Source: Scalesia atractyloides (taxonomy: Eukaryota > Streptophyta > Magnoliopsida > Asterales > Asteraceae). From it: DNA of 64,000 nucleotides. The notes beneath the pieces were generated by a model. That model worked only from the letters and a program-made list of their open reading frames with translations, did no database searches and was not told where the DNA came from. The stretch's first letter is position 1; every line of letters starts with the position of its first letter. A program made the translations under genes and the position numbers. Of the stretch, positions 1 through 10,789 are shown piece by piece. The stretch is taken from assembly GCA_947069175.1 (NCBI GenBank), contig CAMTDV010000013.1, positions 30,507,857 to 30,571,856 on the forward strand. The letters are read 5' to 3'.

Positions 1-852
1 ATGTCCTAGGAATTGGACTTCTCTAAGCCAAGACTCACACTTTGAAAATTTAGCATAAAGCTTCTCATGCCTTAGTAATTCTAGAATGCACCGAAGGTAT
101 TTTTCATGGTCAACTTGATTACGAGAATAAATAAGTATGTCGTCTATAAAGACAATGACAAACTTATCCAAATACGGTTTGCAGACTCCATTCATGAGAT
201 CCATGAATGCTGCAGGTGCATTTGTGAGCGCAAAAGTCATCACTAGAAATTCAAAATGACCATATCGGGTCCTAAAGGAAGTCTTAGGAACATCCTCGTT
301 CCTAACCTTCAACTGATGATATCCTTATCTTAAATTGATGTTAGAGAAATAATTAGCCCGTTGAAGTTGGTCAATTAAATCATCAATCCTGGGCAGAGGA
401 TATCGGTTCTTAATCGTTAACTTGTTCAGCTCTCGGTAATCAATGCACATTCGCATTGAACCGTCTTTCTTCTTAATGAAGAGGATAGGATCTCCCCAAG
501 GTGAGGAACTAGGATGTATAAAGCCTTTCTCTAAGAGTTCATCTAGTTGTGTCCTCAACTCCTTCATTTCCGTCGGTCCTAACTGATATGGAGCTCTGGC
601 AACAGGTGCTGGCCCTGGTATAGTATCAATCCTAAACTCCACTTGCCTATCAGGAGGTAGGCTTGGTAATTCTTTAGGGAATACATCGAGATAATATGAA
701 ATAACCTGGAGGTCTTCAATGTTCGGCTTAGGCTCGTTAATAGTGACTTGTGCCATGTAAATGACACAACCTCTCCCTAAACACTTGGATGCCTTAAATA
801 ACGACACCTTGTCTGGCAATCCGTAATGTGAATCTCTAGGGATGGTGATCAT
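1..852 (-). pseudogene. Ty3/gypsy reverse transcriptase (partial)
   Basis: This is the polymerase that copies element RNA into DNA. From 852 down to about 328 the frame is open and shows the linker after protease, then the fingers region with KKDGSMRMCIDYRELNKL and NRYPLPRIDDL. The frame is interrupted near 325-330 by a TAA. It then resumes with the active-site block FIDDILIYS around 130-160, followed by a typical palm/thumb segment ending in VQFLGH near base 1. The F-I-D-D catalytic motif is intact. The gene is cut by the window edge, so RNase H and integrase cannot be judged. Confidence 0.9.
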
Positions 853-2338
853 TTCACCGGATGGGGTTTTTATCTTGATAAGTTTCTTATCGCAGGCAAT
901 GCAGGCTTGGTTATGAGATAACTAATCCATGCCTAAAACTACATCGAACCCTGCCAATTTCATTGGCAAAAGAGAGATAGGAACAAAATGATTCTTAATG
1001 AATATAGAGCATCCATCAAGAATGGAAGATGCTATTTCTAAAGTTCCATCAGCAAGTTCTACCTCATAAGTTTAGTCTAGAGTTCTTATGGGTAAGTTTC
1101 ATAGTTTACTAAACTTATGGTTAACAAATGATTTATCTGCACCCGAATCGAAAAGAACTCTAGCGTATACATCATTGATGAGGAATGTACCTGTTATGAC
1201 GTTATTGTCATTAACGGCCTCTCTGGCATTCATCTGAAAAGCACGAGCATTTCCTTTCTTAGCCTCTCCAGGCTTTGCATCATTACTTTTGGGGTTCTTG
1301 GGGCAATTGAACGTAATATGCCCTTTTTCATTACAGTTGTAGCAAACTGCATCCTTAAGATCCTTTCATTCTAGGGTCTTATGCCCCTTTCTCTTGCAGA
1401 TACCACAGGGGTCTGTGGATTTATGCTACAATGTCCCCAATGTCTATATTTACAGTTCTTACACATAGGTTTGTCATTAGACACGTGCCGGTTCTTCTTG
1501 AACCCGAAATTTCTTTTCTTTTTAAACCTTTGGGAGTTATTATCCTCCCGTTTCCTCTTTTCGTCAGTTTCAGTCTTAACTGACCTTTGCCTCACCAAAT
1601 CTAAGGTGAGGGAGAGAGATAGGTCTACAGCGGACCTACAGGTACTAGGATGAGCAGCCTTTACCGTGCCCTTTATCTCGGCCGCTTATCCATTAATAAA
1701 ACGTGCAATGCGTTTGGATTCACGGGTGATTAGATATGAAACTAACCTAGAAAGGGAATTGAAGTCAGAAACGTACTTCCGACAGTCTAGGTTCTTCATT
1801 GAAAGAGCCAGAAAATATGTCTCTAACTTCTCCACCTCATGCGGTGGACAATAAGTCTCCTCGACTAAATCGACAAAGTTAGATCATCCTAAGTTGTACA
1901 GGTGTATCTTACCTGTAGATTAAACCATTTCTTTCCACCATATCAGGGCATCGCCCTTGAAGGCCTGTGATACATATTTGACCACATCCTTATCAGGACT
2001 GCCTTGATATCCACAATTGTTTCCATTTCGTCAAGCCACTTCAAGGCTTCTACTGCTCCTTTCTCTCCATTAAAGTCTCGGGACTTGCAGGAGACGAAAT
2101 ACTTATAGGTACATCCGTCTTTAAAAGAACGGGACCTATCAGTGAATTCTATTTTCTATTGTTCACTCTTTGCGTTAGAAGAGTGAACTGAGCTCTCCTT
2201 ATGAGCTGAGGATGGTGTGATTGATAATGGTTTGGAGCGAGTAGCACTCGACTCTCTGAGTTTTTCTATGGCTTTTTCCATGGCTTTTCCCGCCGTTGCA
2301 TCTATGCGAGCTTGGATTTCATCGTTGTTAATGGCCAT
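853..2338 (-). pseudogene. Ty3/gypsy gag and aspartic protease (degenerate)
   Basis: Gag would coat the RNA and protease would cleave the polyprotein. A likely gag start is the ATG at 2338 (MAINNDEIQARID). The following Gag core is shifted and carries stops, with a recognisable trace (GAVEALKWLDEME) near 2020-2080. Cys/His clusters lie at about 1435-1475 (CKNCKYRHWGHC) and 1290-1350, where CYNCNEKGHITFNC is a proper CCHC knuckle preceded by a stop. The protease active site LFDSGADKSFV is intact at about 1130-1160. The usual MDWL block reads MD followed by TAG at 922-924. Two or more stops make the copy non-functional as it stands. Confidence 0.8.
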
Positions 2339-2689
2339 GTTTTCAGCCTTGTTAGAGCTAATCTCTCGGTGGCTACTCTGTGCCTCGTCCGAGTTAGCCG
2401 TCTTTTAAGCTTTGGTTCTATACACCAATAAAACTTTCCTTAGCCATGGTATTGCAGTCATATTGGCTTTAAACATTGGATATAACAATCCATTGCCTAA
2501 ACTAGTGTGAATAACATCACAACTCTTAGGCTTAATGTATCTATATTTGGCCTAAGTCTTAATAGGACTATTAAAGGAAAACTACAATTTGGACATAGTC
2601 TATATATTACTAGACAATGGATCGTAATGTCACAACTGTCGTTGTCGTATTCGACAATTATTTTTAGATCATAAGCTTGTCACTAATGG

Positions 2690-3290
2690 ACATAATAATG
2701 GCATATTGGCTGGTCACATGGACCTTTAAAATTGGGCACATTGGCCGGTCACAGTGGACATAAATTGGGCACATTGGCCTGTCACATGGACATAAATTGG
2801 GCACATTGGCCTGTCACATTGGACATAAATTGGACACATTGGCCTACATCATAACAGATGTAAATTTAGGGCACCTTGGCCTACATCATAACAGATGTAA
2901 ATTTATGGCACCTTGGCCTACATCATAACAAATGTAAAATCATGGCATATCAGCCTACATCATAACAGATGTAATTCATGGCACCTTGGCCTACATCATA
3001 ACAGGTGTAAATTTATACACCTTGGCCTACATCATAACAAATGTAAATTCATGCACCTTGGCCTACATCATAACAGATGTAAATTCATGGCATATCAGCC
3101 TACATCTTAATAGATGTAATTTGGCACCTTGGTCTACATCATTACGCATGTAAATTTATGGTACATTGGCCTGTCACATTCGACATAAATTGGGCACATT
3201 GGCCTGTCACTTTAGACATAAAATTGGGCACATTGGCCTGTCATTTATCATCGCATTGATGACATTAACCGGGATCACATTGATCGCATA
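2690..3290. repeat. Minisatellite, two interleaved families
   Basis: Two unit types occur. The outer parts (about 2700-2860 and 3150-3245) repeat a unit of about 33 bases built on GGCCTGTCACATTGGACATA. The middle (about 2850-3150) repeats a unit of 36-40 bases built on GGCCTACATCATAACAGATG. Both share a 'cacattggcc/caccttggcc' joint, suggesting one derives from the other. The array sits between the extra ORF and gag of element A. Any ORF called across it is an artefact of the repeat. Confidence 0.85.
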
Positions 3291-3655
3291 GGTTATATAA
3301 TAGGTCTTAGGATGTAGTCCTTTTCACCTAGATGGCTAGTGTGGTCCTCAAGTCACACTACCAAGAGTATGAACATTCCTTAATGTTAACATAAGAGTAC
3401 CTTAATGATTGATTAATGGTCCCGGTCACCATCGACCTTAATGACCTTGGTGGCATGAACCTAGTTCCCCACCTTTGGATAGAAGGATAACTTCCCTTAA
3501 CTATCCGATAGAAGGCTCCTTGTCCTTAACTAACATTTCTTGGCCAATGTGTGGTCTACGCCACTTGGCATAATCAAATCCATTAAGGTCTTTTAGAATT
3601 ATATAACAGAGCATAAATTTCGAATAAAATCGAGACGCTCGCTTGAAGAGGATGA

Positions 3656-3679
3656 ATACAACACACACACACACACACA

Positions 3680-3724
<45 letters not shown>
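3656..3724. repeat. Compound (AC)n(AT)n microsatellite
   Basis: A run of AC dinucleotides, with one interruption, passes directly into a run of AT dinucleotides. It lies in the spacer of element A downstream of its extra ORF. Confidence 0.97.
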
Positions 3725-3727
<3 letters not shown>

Positions 3728-3789
3728 CCAAAAATACTTCGTTAAATTCCAAATAGAAATTACAATACTAGAAATAATAAAATAAATTG

Positions 3790-3872
3790 TCCATGGAAGG
3801 ACTAAAGAAATAAAAATGTCCACGCAGGGACTAAAGAAATAACAATGTCCTCGCAGGGACTAACAAATATTA
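3790..3872. repeat. Short tandem repeat, about 33 bp x 3
   Basis: Three imperfect copies of a unit containing 'ggactaaagaaataaaaatgtcc' (written here on the plus strand) lie immediately after the stop codon of the extra ORF of element A. The last two copies are nearly identical. Confidence 0.8.
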
Positions 3873-3881
3873 GAAGAGACT

Positions 3882-4940
3882 TCACTCGTCCTTCTTTCCC
3901 TTAACTAGCTTGGAGAGTTTCTTGAAGAACTTGTTTGTCTTCTTTTCCGTCTTCTCCGCTTGTTATTGCATTTCTTTCATTCATTTTAAGGTCTCATTGA
4001 TGGCCTCAAGTGGTGGCGGAGGTTGTGGTTGTGGTATAATAGGATACTGGTATCCATAACTTGGATATCCAGTAGGTGGATAAGCAGGTGGGAAAGAAGA
4101 CGGGTAAAGTGCATTATGCATGACCGCTTGCATGTAAGGGTCATGCGACCATGCTTGGTAATCAACAGGTGTAGTTCGGTTACAGGATCATATCCGAATG
4201 TATCCGAATATGTTGGAATAGAGTTATTATAACTCGATGGTGGTGGTTGAACCGCGGGTGATGGCGTTAGTTCCACCACAGGTGAAACATTAGAGGGTCC
4301 ACCCATTTATGGGCTCTCTTGAATTATGGGGTAAGGTTTGGGGAAAGGTGGCATCGATCCCGACCTTTTACCTGCGCGTACCGACATACATGCTCCACGC
4401 TTCCTCCTTGGTGGTTCGGGTGGTGGTTGAGGTTGGTCCACCGGTTCCATGTGAACGTCTTCTTGTATAGGAGGTGGTTGAGAGTGATGGGAAGGAGTGT
4501 TGGCGAAGGTAAATTGGTTCCAATATTAGTCCTACTCATTAGGACCTTGGTAAGGTGATCCGGAAAGAGTGTGAATCGCTCAATATCTCGATGGGATGTG
4601 CATTTGAACCTGACGGTGGCATCTCCGGATCGGAGTCCTCGTCCATGGGATTTGGTTGATCTAATTGGTTTTGGTCAGCTGGGGGTGTGTTAAAGTATTG
4701 GTTGGGATTAAACTCATCATGATAAGAATGATGAGAGTGGTGGGAGTGGTGTGAATGGTACGAGTGGTATGAACTTTGAGTATGGGTAGGCGAATGTTGT
4801 GGTAGTGGCCATGAATGCCCCAAATCTTCATAAGGGTTCGGGTGATGGGAATGTGAGGGAATATGTCCTGAAGGTCCTCCCCTCATTGGTCCTTTTCCTC
4901 TTCCTAGCATACGTGGTGGTGTTTTCCTGTTAAAAATCAA
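3882..4940 (-). pseudogene. Extra upstream ORF of gypsy element A
   Basis: A long degenerate ORF lies between the primer binding site and gag, on the coding strand of the element. Its N-terminus is basic and Gly/Pro rich (RMLGRGKGPMRGGPSG). A His/Ser/Tyr-rich tract follows (repeats of HHS and YHS, about 4720-4790), then acidic and Pro-rich segments, and a Lys-rich C-terminus (NKFFKKLSKLVKGKKDE) ending in TGA at 3882-3884. Frameshifts occur near 4540, 4320 and 4000. The usual Met start appears lost; the first in-frame Met is near 4896. I do not recognise a catalytic domain. It could be an extended Gag N-terminus or an accessory ORF; the 1.5 kb spacer before gag favours the latter. Confidence 0.55.
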
Positions 4941-5078
4941 TTCAAAAACAATACTAATAACTTAATAATAAAATGAGTAATCCTAGGTCAATGCCTAGAC
5001 TCGGAAGTCTAAAAAATGTGCTTGTGTAAGTTTGAGATTAAACACAAAAGGATAGTGTTTAATTCTCTCAAACGTTAG

Positions 5079-5090
5079 CTTTGATACCAA
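5079..5090 (-). promoter_or_regulatory. Primer binding site (initiator tRNA-Met)
   Basis: On the minus strand the bases read TTGGTATCAAAGC two bases after the LTR end. This matches the plant tRNA-iMet 3' complement TGGTATCAGAGC with one mismatch. It fixes the LTR edge and the direction of element A. Confidence 0.85.
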
Positions 5091-7667
5091 CTTGTCACAC
5101 CCTGGCTTTCCACAGCCAATCAAACATTGGTGGGCCCGGGTGGAGAATATCGTGACGTAAGTTGATAACATCATAGACAATTAAACACAGCACAGCGGAA
5201 GTCTTGGATTTAAATTACTATTACAAACCAAATGTTCGAAACAGAAGATCCACAGGCGGATCATAAATTGTACAAAGAAAGAATATAAAACAGACTTTAG
5301 GCAGATCTTGGATTCGCAAGATCCACTATCACTACCGAGCACTTCCAGCCTATTTCGTATTGTACCTGCAAACTTAGTCTTTTGAAAATACGTCAGCTTT
5401 CGCAGGTAAATACACCCAACTGACTCATTCTGAAAACATTTAAAATATGTTTTACGTGCGTATCAGCACAAAATCTTTTATAACTTGGGAAAGTTGACCG
5501 TCCAACCTTGTTAACAGATTTACATGTGTGTCCATACGTACAGGGCCCGGTACGGAGACCGAGACATGATTAACGTACACACCACTTTGGACTCACGAAG
5601 TAGTCAATTTTTCCCAATCTTGTGGGTAAGCGTCTATCGGGTGTATGCCTACACCCGCGCTAAGGTCATGGCCATTATTTATTGTAATGAGCCGAGGATA
5701 TCCAGGACACGGTAGTTAACACTCGCTGTTTAAGTTATCAAACAAAACTGATTAAAACAGAATATGCGGATTTACTAGCCATAACCCGACCTTCGATTGA
5801 TCCCATTTCCGACCAAGCGGTAATAATTTACCGTAACCCAAGCCCGTCTAGGGGAAATAAGTCGAGAGTATTTACCTGAGCTAGTCTTCCTTTAATTTAA
5901 TAACTCAGCCATACACAAAAGTACTAAGTGCAGATAGCATTAACTGACAAGTCTCTAGTCTGGATTATGGCATAAACTAACCAATTAAATACTAATGGTC
6001 TTATTTAAGTCATAGACATAGACCGACTAGCGTACTTGATCAAAACGTGTAACGCTAGTTTAAACGATGAATGGATAGAATGTAGTTTAATCCCAACAAG
6101 TACCTTGACTTGTATAATATTGATAAAGTATAAACATTCTGGATTTTGAGACTTAAATGACAAGGTTAGACCCGTTTCGGTTAATTTTCGTAAACTAGTT
6201 ACATATGCTTAACCATACGCATATTAGCGATATCGGGTAACCGGATAGGTTATGGACAAGTTCTATATGCCATTATATTTTAAATAAGTTGTAATATCAG
6301 TAGGATATCAACTTTTACGCCCGTTATGGTTTTAAAATGAAACTACGCCTTAAAAGGGCGTTTCGGTAATTTCATACCGTATAAAAGGAACTTGAAAATA
6401 ATTTAATGTTATAACTATAAGTATTCTGGAAAAATAACTTATTTATGATATAATATTAGTAGGTTATTAATTATATGTATAATTTATCTTTTATGACCAA
6501 ATTATGCACCGAAGGGGCATTTTGGTCATTTTACACATAGTTTGTAAATTATTTGGGATTCTAAGTTTTATCTTGTACCTACTATAAAATTTTTAAAATA
6601 GGTTATAAAATCAGAAGGTAACAAGCCTTTGTTGGTAAATATGGTTTAAAACCTTACTCTACGCTGAAAAGGCACTTATGTCGTAAAATGACGATTTGTG
6701 TGACGTTTAATGAAAAATGATGTTAATGTTAGGTTAACATGTCTTAGATATGTTATTTTATATAACATATAAGTAGGTAAAAGATTTACTTTGAAAAGGT
6801 GTGATTAAACCCATTTTATAAGTCACAAGGTTCTTATCGTCATTTATCTACATAATACAAGGACTTGCTCATAAACTGAGTTTATAATCTAATTTGACAT
6901 CCCAAATATTCCTACTTATAATATTACATCAGTAGAAACTCATTTTCAAGTTCATTATCATTAAAACCTCTTTTTATGCAAAAAGGGCATTTTAGTCAAA
7001 ATGGCATAATTAAGGAACTTGTGCATAAACTCAGATTATAATTATGATCATGTAATATAACCTCAGAGGGTTATGCTACATTATATTATGATCATAATGC
7101 AACTTCAGATCGGTATAACTAATCTAAATCGGGTCAGAATCGAAAGTCAAAGCAGAAGTCAAACTTCTCGACTTTCGGTTGCGAACCGACCCTAAAACTG
7201 AAATTTACGAGCCGAACATGTTCTAATAATTATTACCAACTCATTAAGTGTGAAAACAGGTTTCATAACATATACAAGATCAAATTATAACTTTTCTGAA
7301 AAAATGGTCTGTTTGACTTTTTAATATCATAAATTTGACCCGTCAATTGGTCTAGCAAACGTGATCTTCAGGAGGTGCCCTTTATAGGGACTAACACCTA
7401 CCTTATTACGATCACTTAGCCATGTTTATTACGAACAATGGCTGGACCATAATGGTCTTAACCGAAAGTCAAGGCGTTTTTCGTAAAACGCTTGACTTTT
7501 GCTATAAAAGCCTATAAACGAAAATGCACAAGGAATGAACACTTACAAGAGGTTCCTAGAATGCAATAGAACTAAGTTGGATACTCCTTTCAGTTAGGAA
7601 CATCCAGAGGAGGGAGAAGAGTTATGAATAAGAGAGGTGCAAGTTCAAATGTGAACTTAGGCACCTG

Positions 7668-7673
7668 TTTATA
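7668..7673 (-). promoter_or_regulatory. TATA box of LTR A
   Basis: The minus strand reads ACTATAAACAGGTGCC, followed by a pyrimidine-rich leader. The position and context are typical of a retrotransposon LTR promoter; the start site is inferred. Confidence 0.5.
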
Positions 7674-8154
7674 GTTGGAGAGCTTGAGGGAGGTGATGCC
7701 AGGTGTTAAGGGTGTAAGAGGGAGCTTACAAGTGTCCCAAAACGTGGCATAGCTGTTTAAAAATCCCTGGCTTCGAATACATGGTTTTTGGCACCTTTGT
7801 GTGGTGGCCAAGTTAACTTTCCGTAGACATAGTCCTCTCGCGCCCTGCGAGAAGCCAGGCCTTAGCCTCTCGCGCCGCTTGTCAGTTTTCAAATTTTTAC
7901 ACTTTTAACCCCTCAACTTATTAAACCCTCTTAAACCTTCCGAAAACACCTTTTTAGCATTTTTATCCCTCCATAGCTAATACTTGACGTACCCGGGATT
8001 ATGTCCAGACATTATCGAGCTCTCGGTTCGTTAAAAGGTCACTCAGAGGTATAAATTAACATGTTGACACTTTTAATCCCTCCATTATCCAACTTTCACA
8101 TTTTTACAAAATTAACCTCTCTCGTCCAACAACGGGCACACATGAGAGTTAGGA

Positions 8155-8300
8155 CTTTGTAAAGGATCATTCAGAGGCTCATTATATGCATGTCGACATA
8201 TCAGTCACTCAGAGGCTAGGTATGTTGACATATCAGTCACTCAGAGGCCAATGTTTAAGCATGTTGACATGTCAGTCACTCAGAGGGCAGGTTTTGAGCA
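8155..8300. repeat. Minisatellite inside LTR A
   Basis: Three to four copies of a unit of about 40-45 bp carry 'gtcactcagagg' and 'catgttgacat'. They lie in the first 250 bases of the LTR (element orientation), upstream of the TATA box. Confidence 0.75.
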
Positions 8301-8394
8301 TGTAGACACCTTTAGTCCTTATTAGTCTTTAATATATTTAAAAAAAACAACACATGTCGATATACTATTGGACACGATTTTACGAGGTGTTACA

Positions 8395-8997
8395 GTATGT
8401 CAAACAATCACCCCCTAGAATAGATGATGCAAAAACAGTTTTTTATTTGATCAATTGTTATTCCTCTTCAACTTGTCTTTGACTTTAGCTTTAATTGCTT
8501 TTCAAATCTTTTTGAGAGCAAGTCATTAGCATCCCTTTCGAGTGGAAGACCTAGTAAATCATACAAATTTTTAATTTTCAGGCTCATCACTCTATTCATT
8601 GAAGTCTTTTTGAGTTCTCAATTTTCACTGACTATTGTCAATTCATGGCTTGCTTTGTCCGAGGATCATTTTTTTATTTTTAGTGTCATATATAGTTACG
8701 GGACCAATTTTATTGGAAGAGGTGAAGGAATATGCTTTGCTAGGACTTACCATAGTAATTCTTCTGGTTTGGCATCAGATGTCCATACATTAGCTCATAT
8801 TTTATCCCTTCTTTTCTTATATCATCTTCATATCTCTTTAAATTTTCTGCATACATCTCGTTTTGTCTTTTGAGGTGGCTTCTAACCATTGAGAAGACAT
8901 GCTTTGTAGAAGGAAGCTCATAGTTAGGCCTTTTTAGGGACTAAGGGATCTACAGCTCCTAATGCTTAAGCTTCTTGTAGTTATCTTTGATGTTGGC
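8395..8997 (-). other. Unassigned coding-like stretch between elements A and B
   Basis: Two open minus-strand segments look like protein. At about 8740-8910 there is a charged, coiled-coil-like stretch (HLKRQNEMYAENLKRYEDD...), ending at TATGGTAAGT, which resembles a 5' splice donor. At about 8470-8615 there is a second one (NLYDLLGLPLERDANDLL...). They could be exons of a decayed host gene or part of another transposon. I recognise no family. The segment 8910-8997 shows nothing. Confidence 0.3.
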
Positions 8998-9413
8998 TGT
9001 AAGTCCCGATAGTCCGGATCTAACACTGATATCACATAATCACCAAGGATGAGCAAAATCCAAACTTGATGATCTTCAAGAAAAACCGAAATGATGAAGA
9101 ACAACACGAATCGACTCTAACACCTTGCACACGATTCTATTAATTGAACAAGCAAATTCGTCTGGTACAAGATGAAGGTTCTCTCTAGTGAAATCCCAAA
9201 AGCTTAACCCTAGAAATGAATTAGCCAAGCTTATATACCTAGGGTAAGGCAAAACCCTAATGGGATTTCCTGGCCCACATGGCCTATGACATGCCCAAAA
9301 GACCTATAAAGGTCCCAAAAAACTAATACAAACTAACCTAGTTAAACCCAGTTAACTACCATAGATCATTACATATATTAGGTGCTTCATTCTCACAGTT
9401 CTAGTACCTAAAA
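8998..9413 (-). repeat. 3' LTR of element B
   Basis: It begins (plus view) TGTAAGTCCCGATAG, matching the start of the partial copy at 13693. It ends CCTAAAA against the polypurine tract, where sister element E has CCTAACA. A TATA-like motif on the minus strand (TATATAAG) lies at 9230-9237. Its sequence is related to the LTR of element E. Confidence 0.85.
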
Positions 9414-9424
9414 ATCTCCCCTAG
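9414..9424 (-). promoter_or_regulatory. Polypurine tract of element B
   Basis: The minus strand reads CTAGGGGAGAT directly before the LTR, the same placement and core as in element E (34271-34283). Confidence 0.7.
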
Positions 9425-9779
9425 ACTGATGCATCAAATTGTCTTCATAGTGCAATGGTCTACAACGGAATCTATGGTTGTCTCTGTGCCGTAAGTGGTG
9501 GAAGTCAGTCTCATACTTTTAGGACCTCATACTTCAACGAACTCTTAGCACCGGGTCTCTTTCTTCTGCTCTTGTGGTTAGATTCATATCAGCATCTCGA
9601 TCAGCTTTGCTTGAAACGTCTTTGTCAAAAAGAATGCGAGAGGAGGAACCTCAGCAACTATTTTCTTCTTCAATCTCTCTTTCAAGCAAGCAGGTTTTTC
9701 GTAAAACGCTTGACTTTTTTAAAATATAAGAATATAAACAGAAACACAAATAAGCAAAGAAACTAACTCAATAGTTACA
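9425..9779. other. Short 3' spacer of element B
   Basis: In element E the equivalent interval is about 3.7 kb and encodes a post-pol ORF. Here only about 350 bp remain, with a short coding-like minus-strand stretch (KERLKKKIVAEVPPLAFFL) at about 9590-9690 that may be a vestige. A 25 bp run at 9694-9718 is identical to 7476-7500 in LTR A. Confidence 0.4.
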
Positions 9780-10400
9780 ACTATGCAATTTGCAATGGGA
9801 TCAAAATCGTTTTCAAGCGGACCAAGGAACACTTTTCGGTGCGAACTTATTCAGACTAGTCTATGCGATTGCCAATATGTTTGTCCACTTAAACTTTAAC
9901 GCTCAACTTTCATTTTTCAACTTCTTGATATGCTGAAGGTAGTATTATACTATAATACCCATGTGTCCCATACCATGACATACCCCCGCGATCAAGGTAA
10001 GCACAACGATTCATCGTAGCAGGTGAATATACTGAGATCATCCTTTGTCTTTTACAACGTCAGACTATTGGTGAACAGGTCAGTACTTCTGTACAGCAGA
10101 GTGACCAATAGTATCTGGCGAGGGTTAGGCATATACCTTATTTGGTATGTTTGGATTTATGGAATTTTCTCATAATGAGATTTCCTTTCTTTTAAGGTTT
10201 TGGCCTTTTTATTTTGGCTCTTTTAAAGATATCATAACTGTGCCTAGGTCTGCATATAATCTGGATGCAACAGAAGGGCAGCCAAGATATCCTCGGATGA
10301 CTCAACAACATAAAGACCCGAAACCTCAGACGTTGGCTATCTATCAACGCAAGATTTAATACCATAAAATCATACACCGATGGTATGTTACCCACAAGAT
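9780..10400 (-). other. Conserved non-coding block downstream of pol (element B copy)
   Basis: About 600 bp align almost throughout with 37950-38580 in element E, including an identical 56 bp run (10237-10292 against 38400-38455). Neither strand has a long ORF shared by both copies. Its place between pol and the post-pol ORF suggests an RNA-level or splice/promoter role, which is inference. Confidence 0.7.
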
Positions 10401-10647
10401 ACGTAGTTCGTTATGTTTATATCACTTAGTATCTTTTAATCACTTTGAGCGTAAGCCTACCGACATATCACATTAGATCCTAGTCTTTTCACCTACGACA
10501 CCTTACATGTGTCAGTCACGCCCTTTATCATGAATATTCATTTCATTTTCCATGACTTTTTATTTTTGTATTTTTGTTTTTCAAATAATGTTTTTCTATT
10601 TTTCTAATTTTCTTCCCTCAAACAATACATATATACATCTATCGCCC

Positions 10648-10664
10648 TCTTCCCCCCTAAATTT
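10648..10664 (-). promoter_or_regulatory. Internal polypurine tract
   Basis: The minus strand reads AAATTTAGGGGGGAAGAG. Element E has the same motif at 38766-38780. It resembles the AGGGGGAG tracts known from Sireviruses and may be a second plus-strand primer. Confidence 0.5.
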
Positions 10665-10789
10665 GTGCATCATACTTTATGCACAAAGTTTTAAACAAAA
10701 GGAAAATATTTTAGTTGTTTTTGCTTAACCATTCCGTCATTAGATTAAAAACTAATCAATTTCAAAATTAAAGCACGAAATTCAAATTT

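Larger units (their letters stand above)
1..8394 (-). mobile_element. Ty3/gypsy LTR retrotransposon A (3' part outside window)
   Basis: Read on the minus strand, the order is 5' LTR (5093-8394), primer binding site, an extra ORF, gag with zinc knuckles, aspartic protease and reverse transcriptase, which continues past base 1. RNase H, integrase and the 3' LTR must lie left of the window. The RT block resembles plant chromoviruses of the Del/Tekay type, but no chromodomain is in view, so the clade is inferred. All reading frames have stops or shifts. The five bases after the LTR, GTATG, are the candidate target duplication, but the partner is not visible. Confidence 0.85.
5093..8394 (-). repeat. 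5' LTR of gypsy element A (3.3 kb)
   Basis: On the minus strand it runs TGTAACACC...GGGTGTGACA, with the primer binding site directly downstream. A TATA-like ctataaacag (plus coordinates 7668-7673) lies roughly 0.7 kb into the LTR and is followed by a C/T-rich leader, a plausible promoter. That would leave about 2.5 kb of R-U5. A strong imperfect hairpin (7468-7502) and a short minisatellite (8155-8300) lie inside. I see no convincing gene in it. Confidence 0.88.

Noticed and set aside
2913..3110. 65-codon plus-strand ORF with a repeated protein pattern
   Set aside because: It is a direct translation of the minisatellite; the frame survives only because the unit length is often a multiple of three.
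2690..3290. Regular repeats and spacers that could suggest a CRISPR array
   Set aside because: Units are tandem and degenerate with no unique spacers, the DNA is plant nuclear, and there are no cas genes.
3501..3823. Minus-strand ORFs with YIYIYIY and CVCVC runs
   Set aside because: They are translations of the AC/AT microsatellite.
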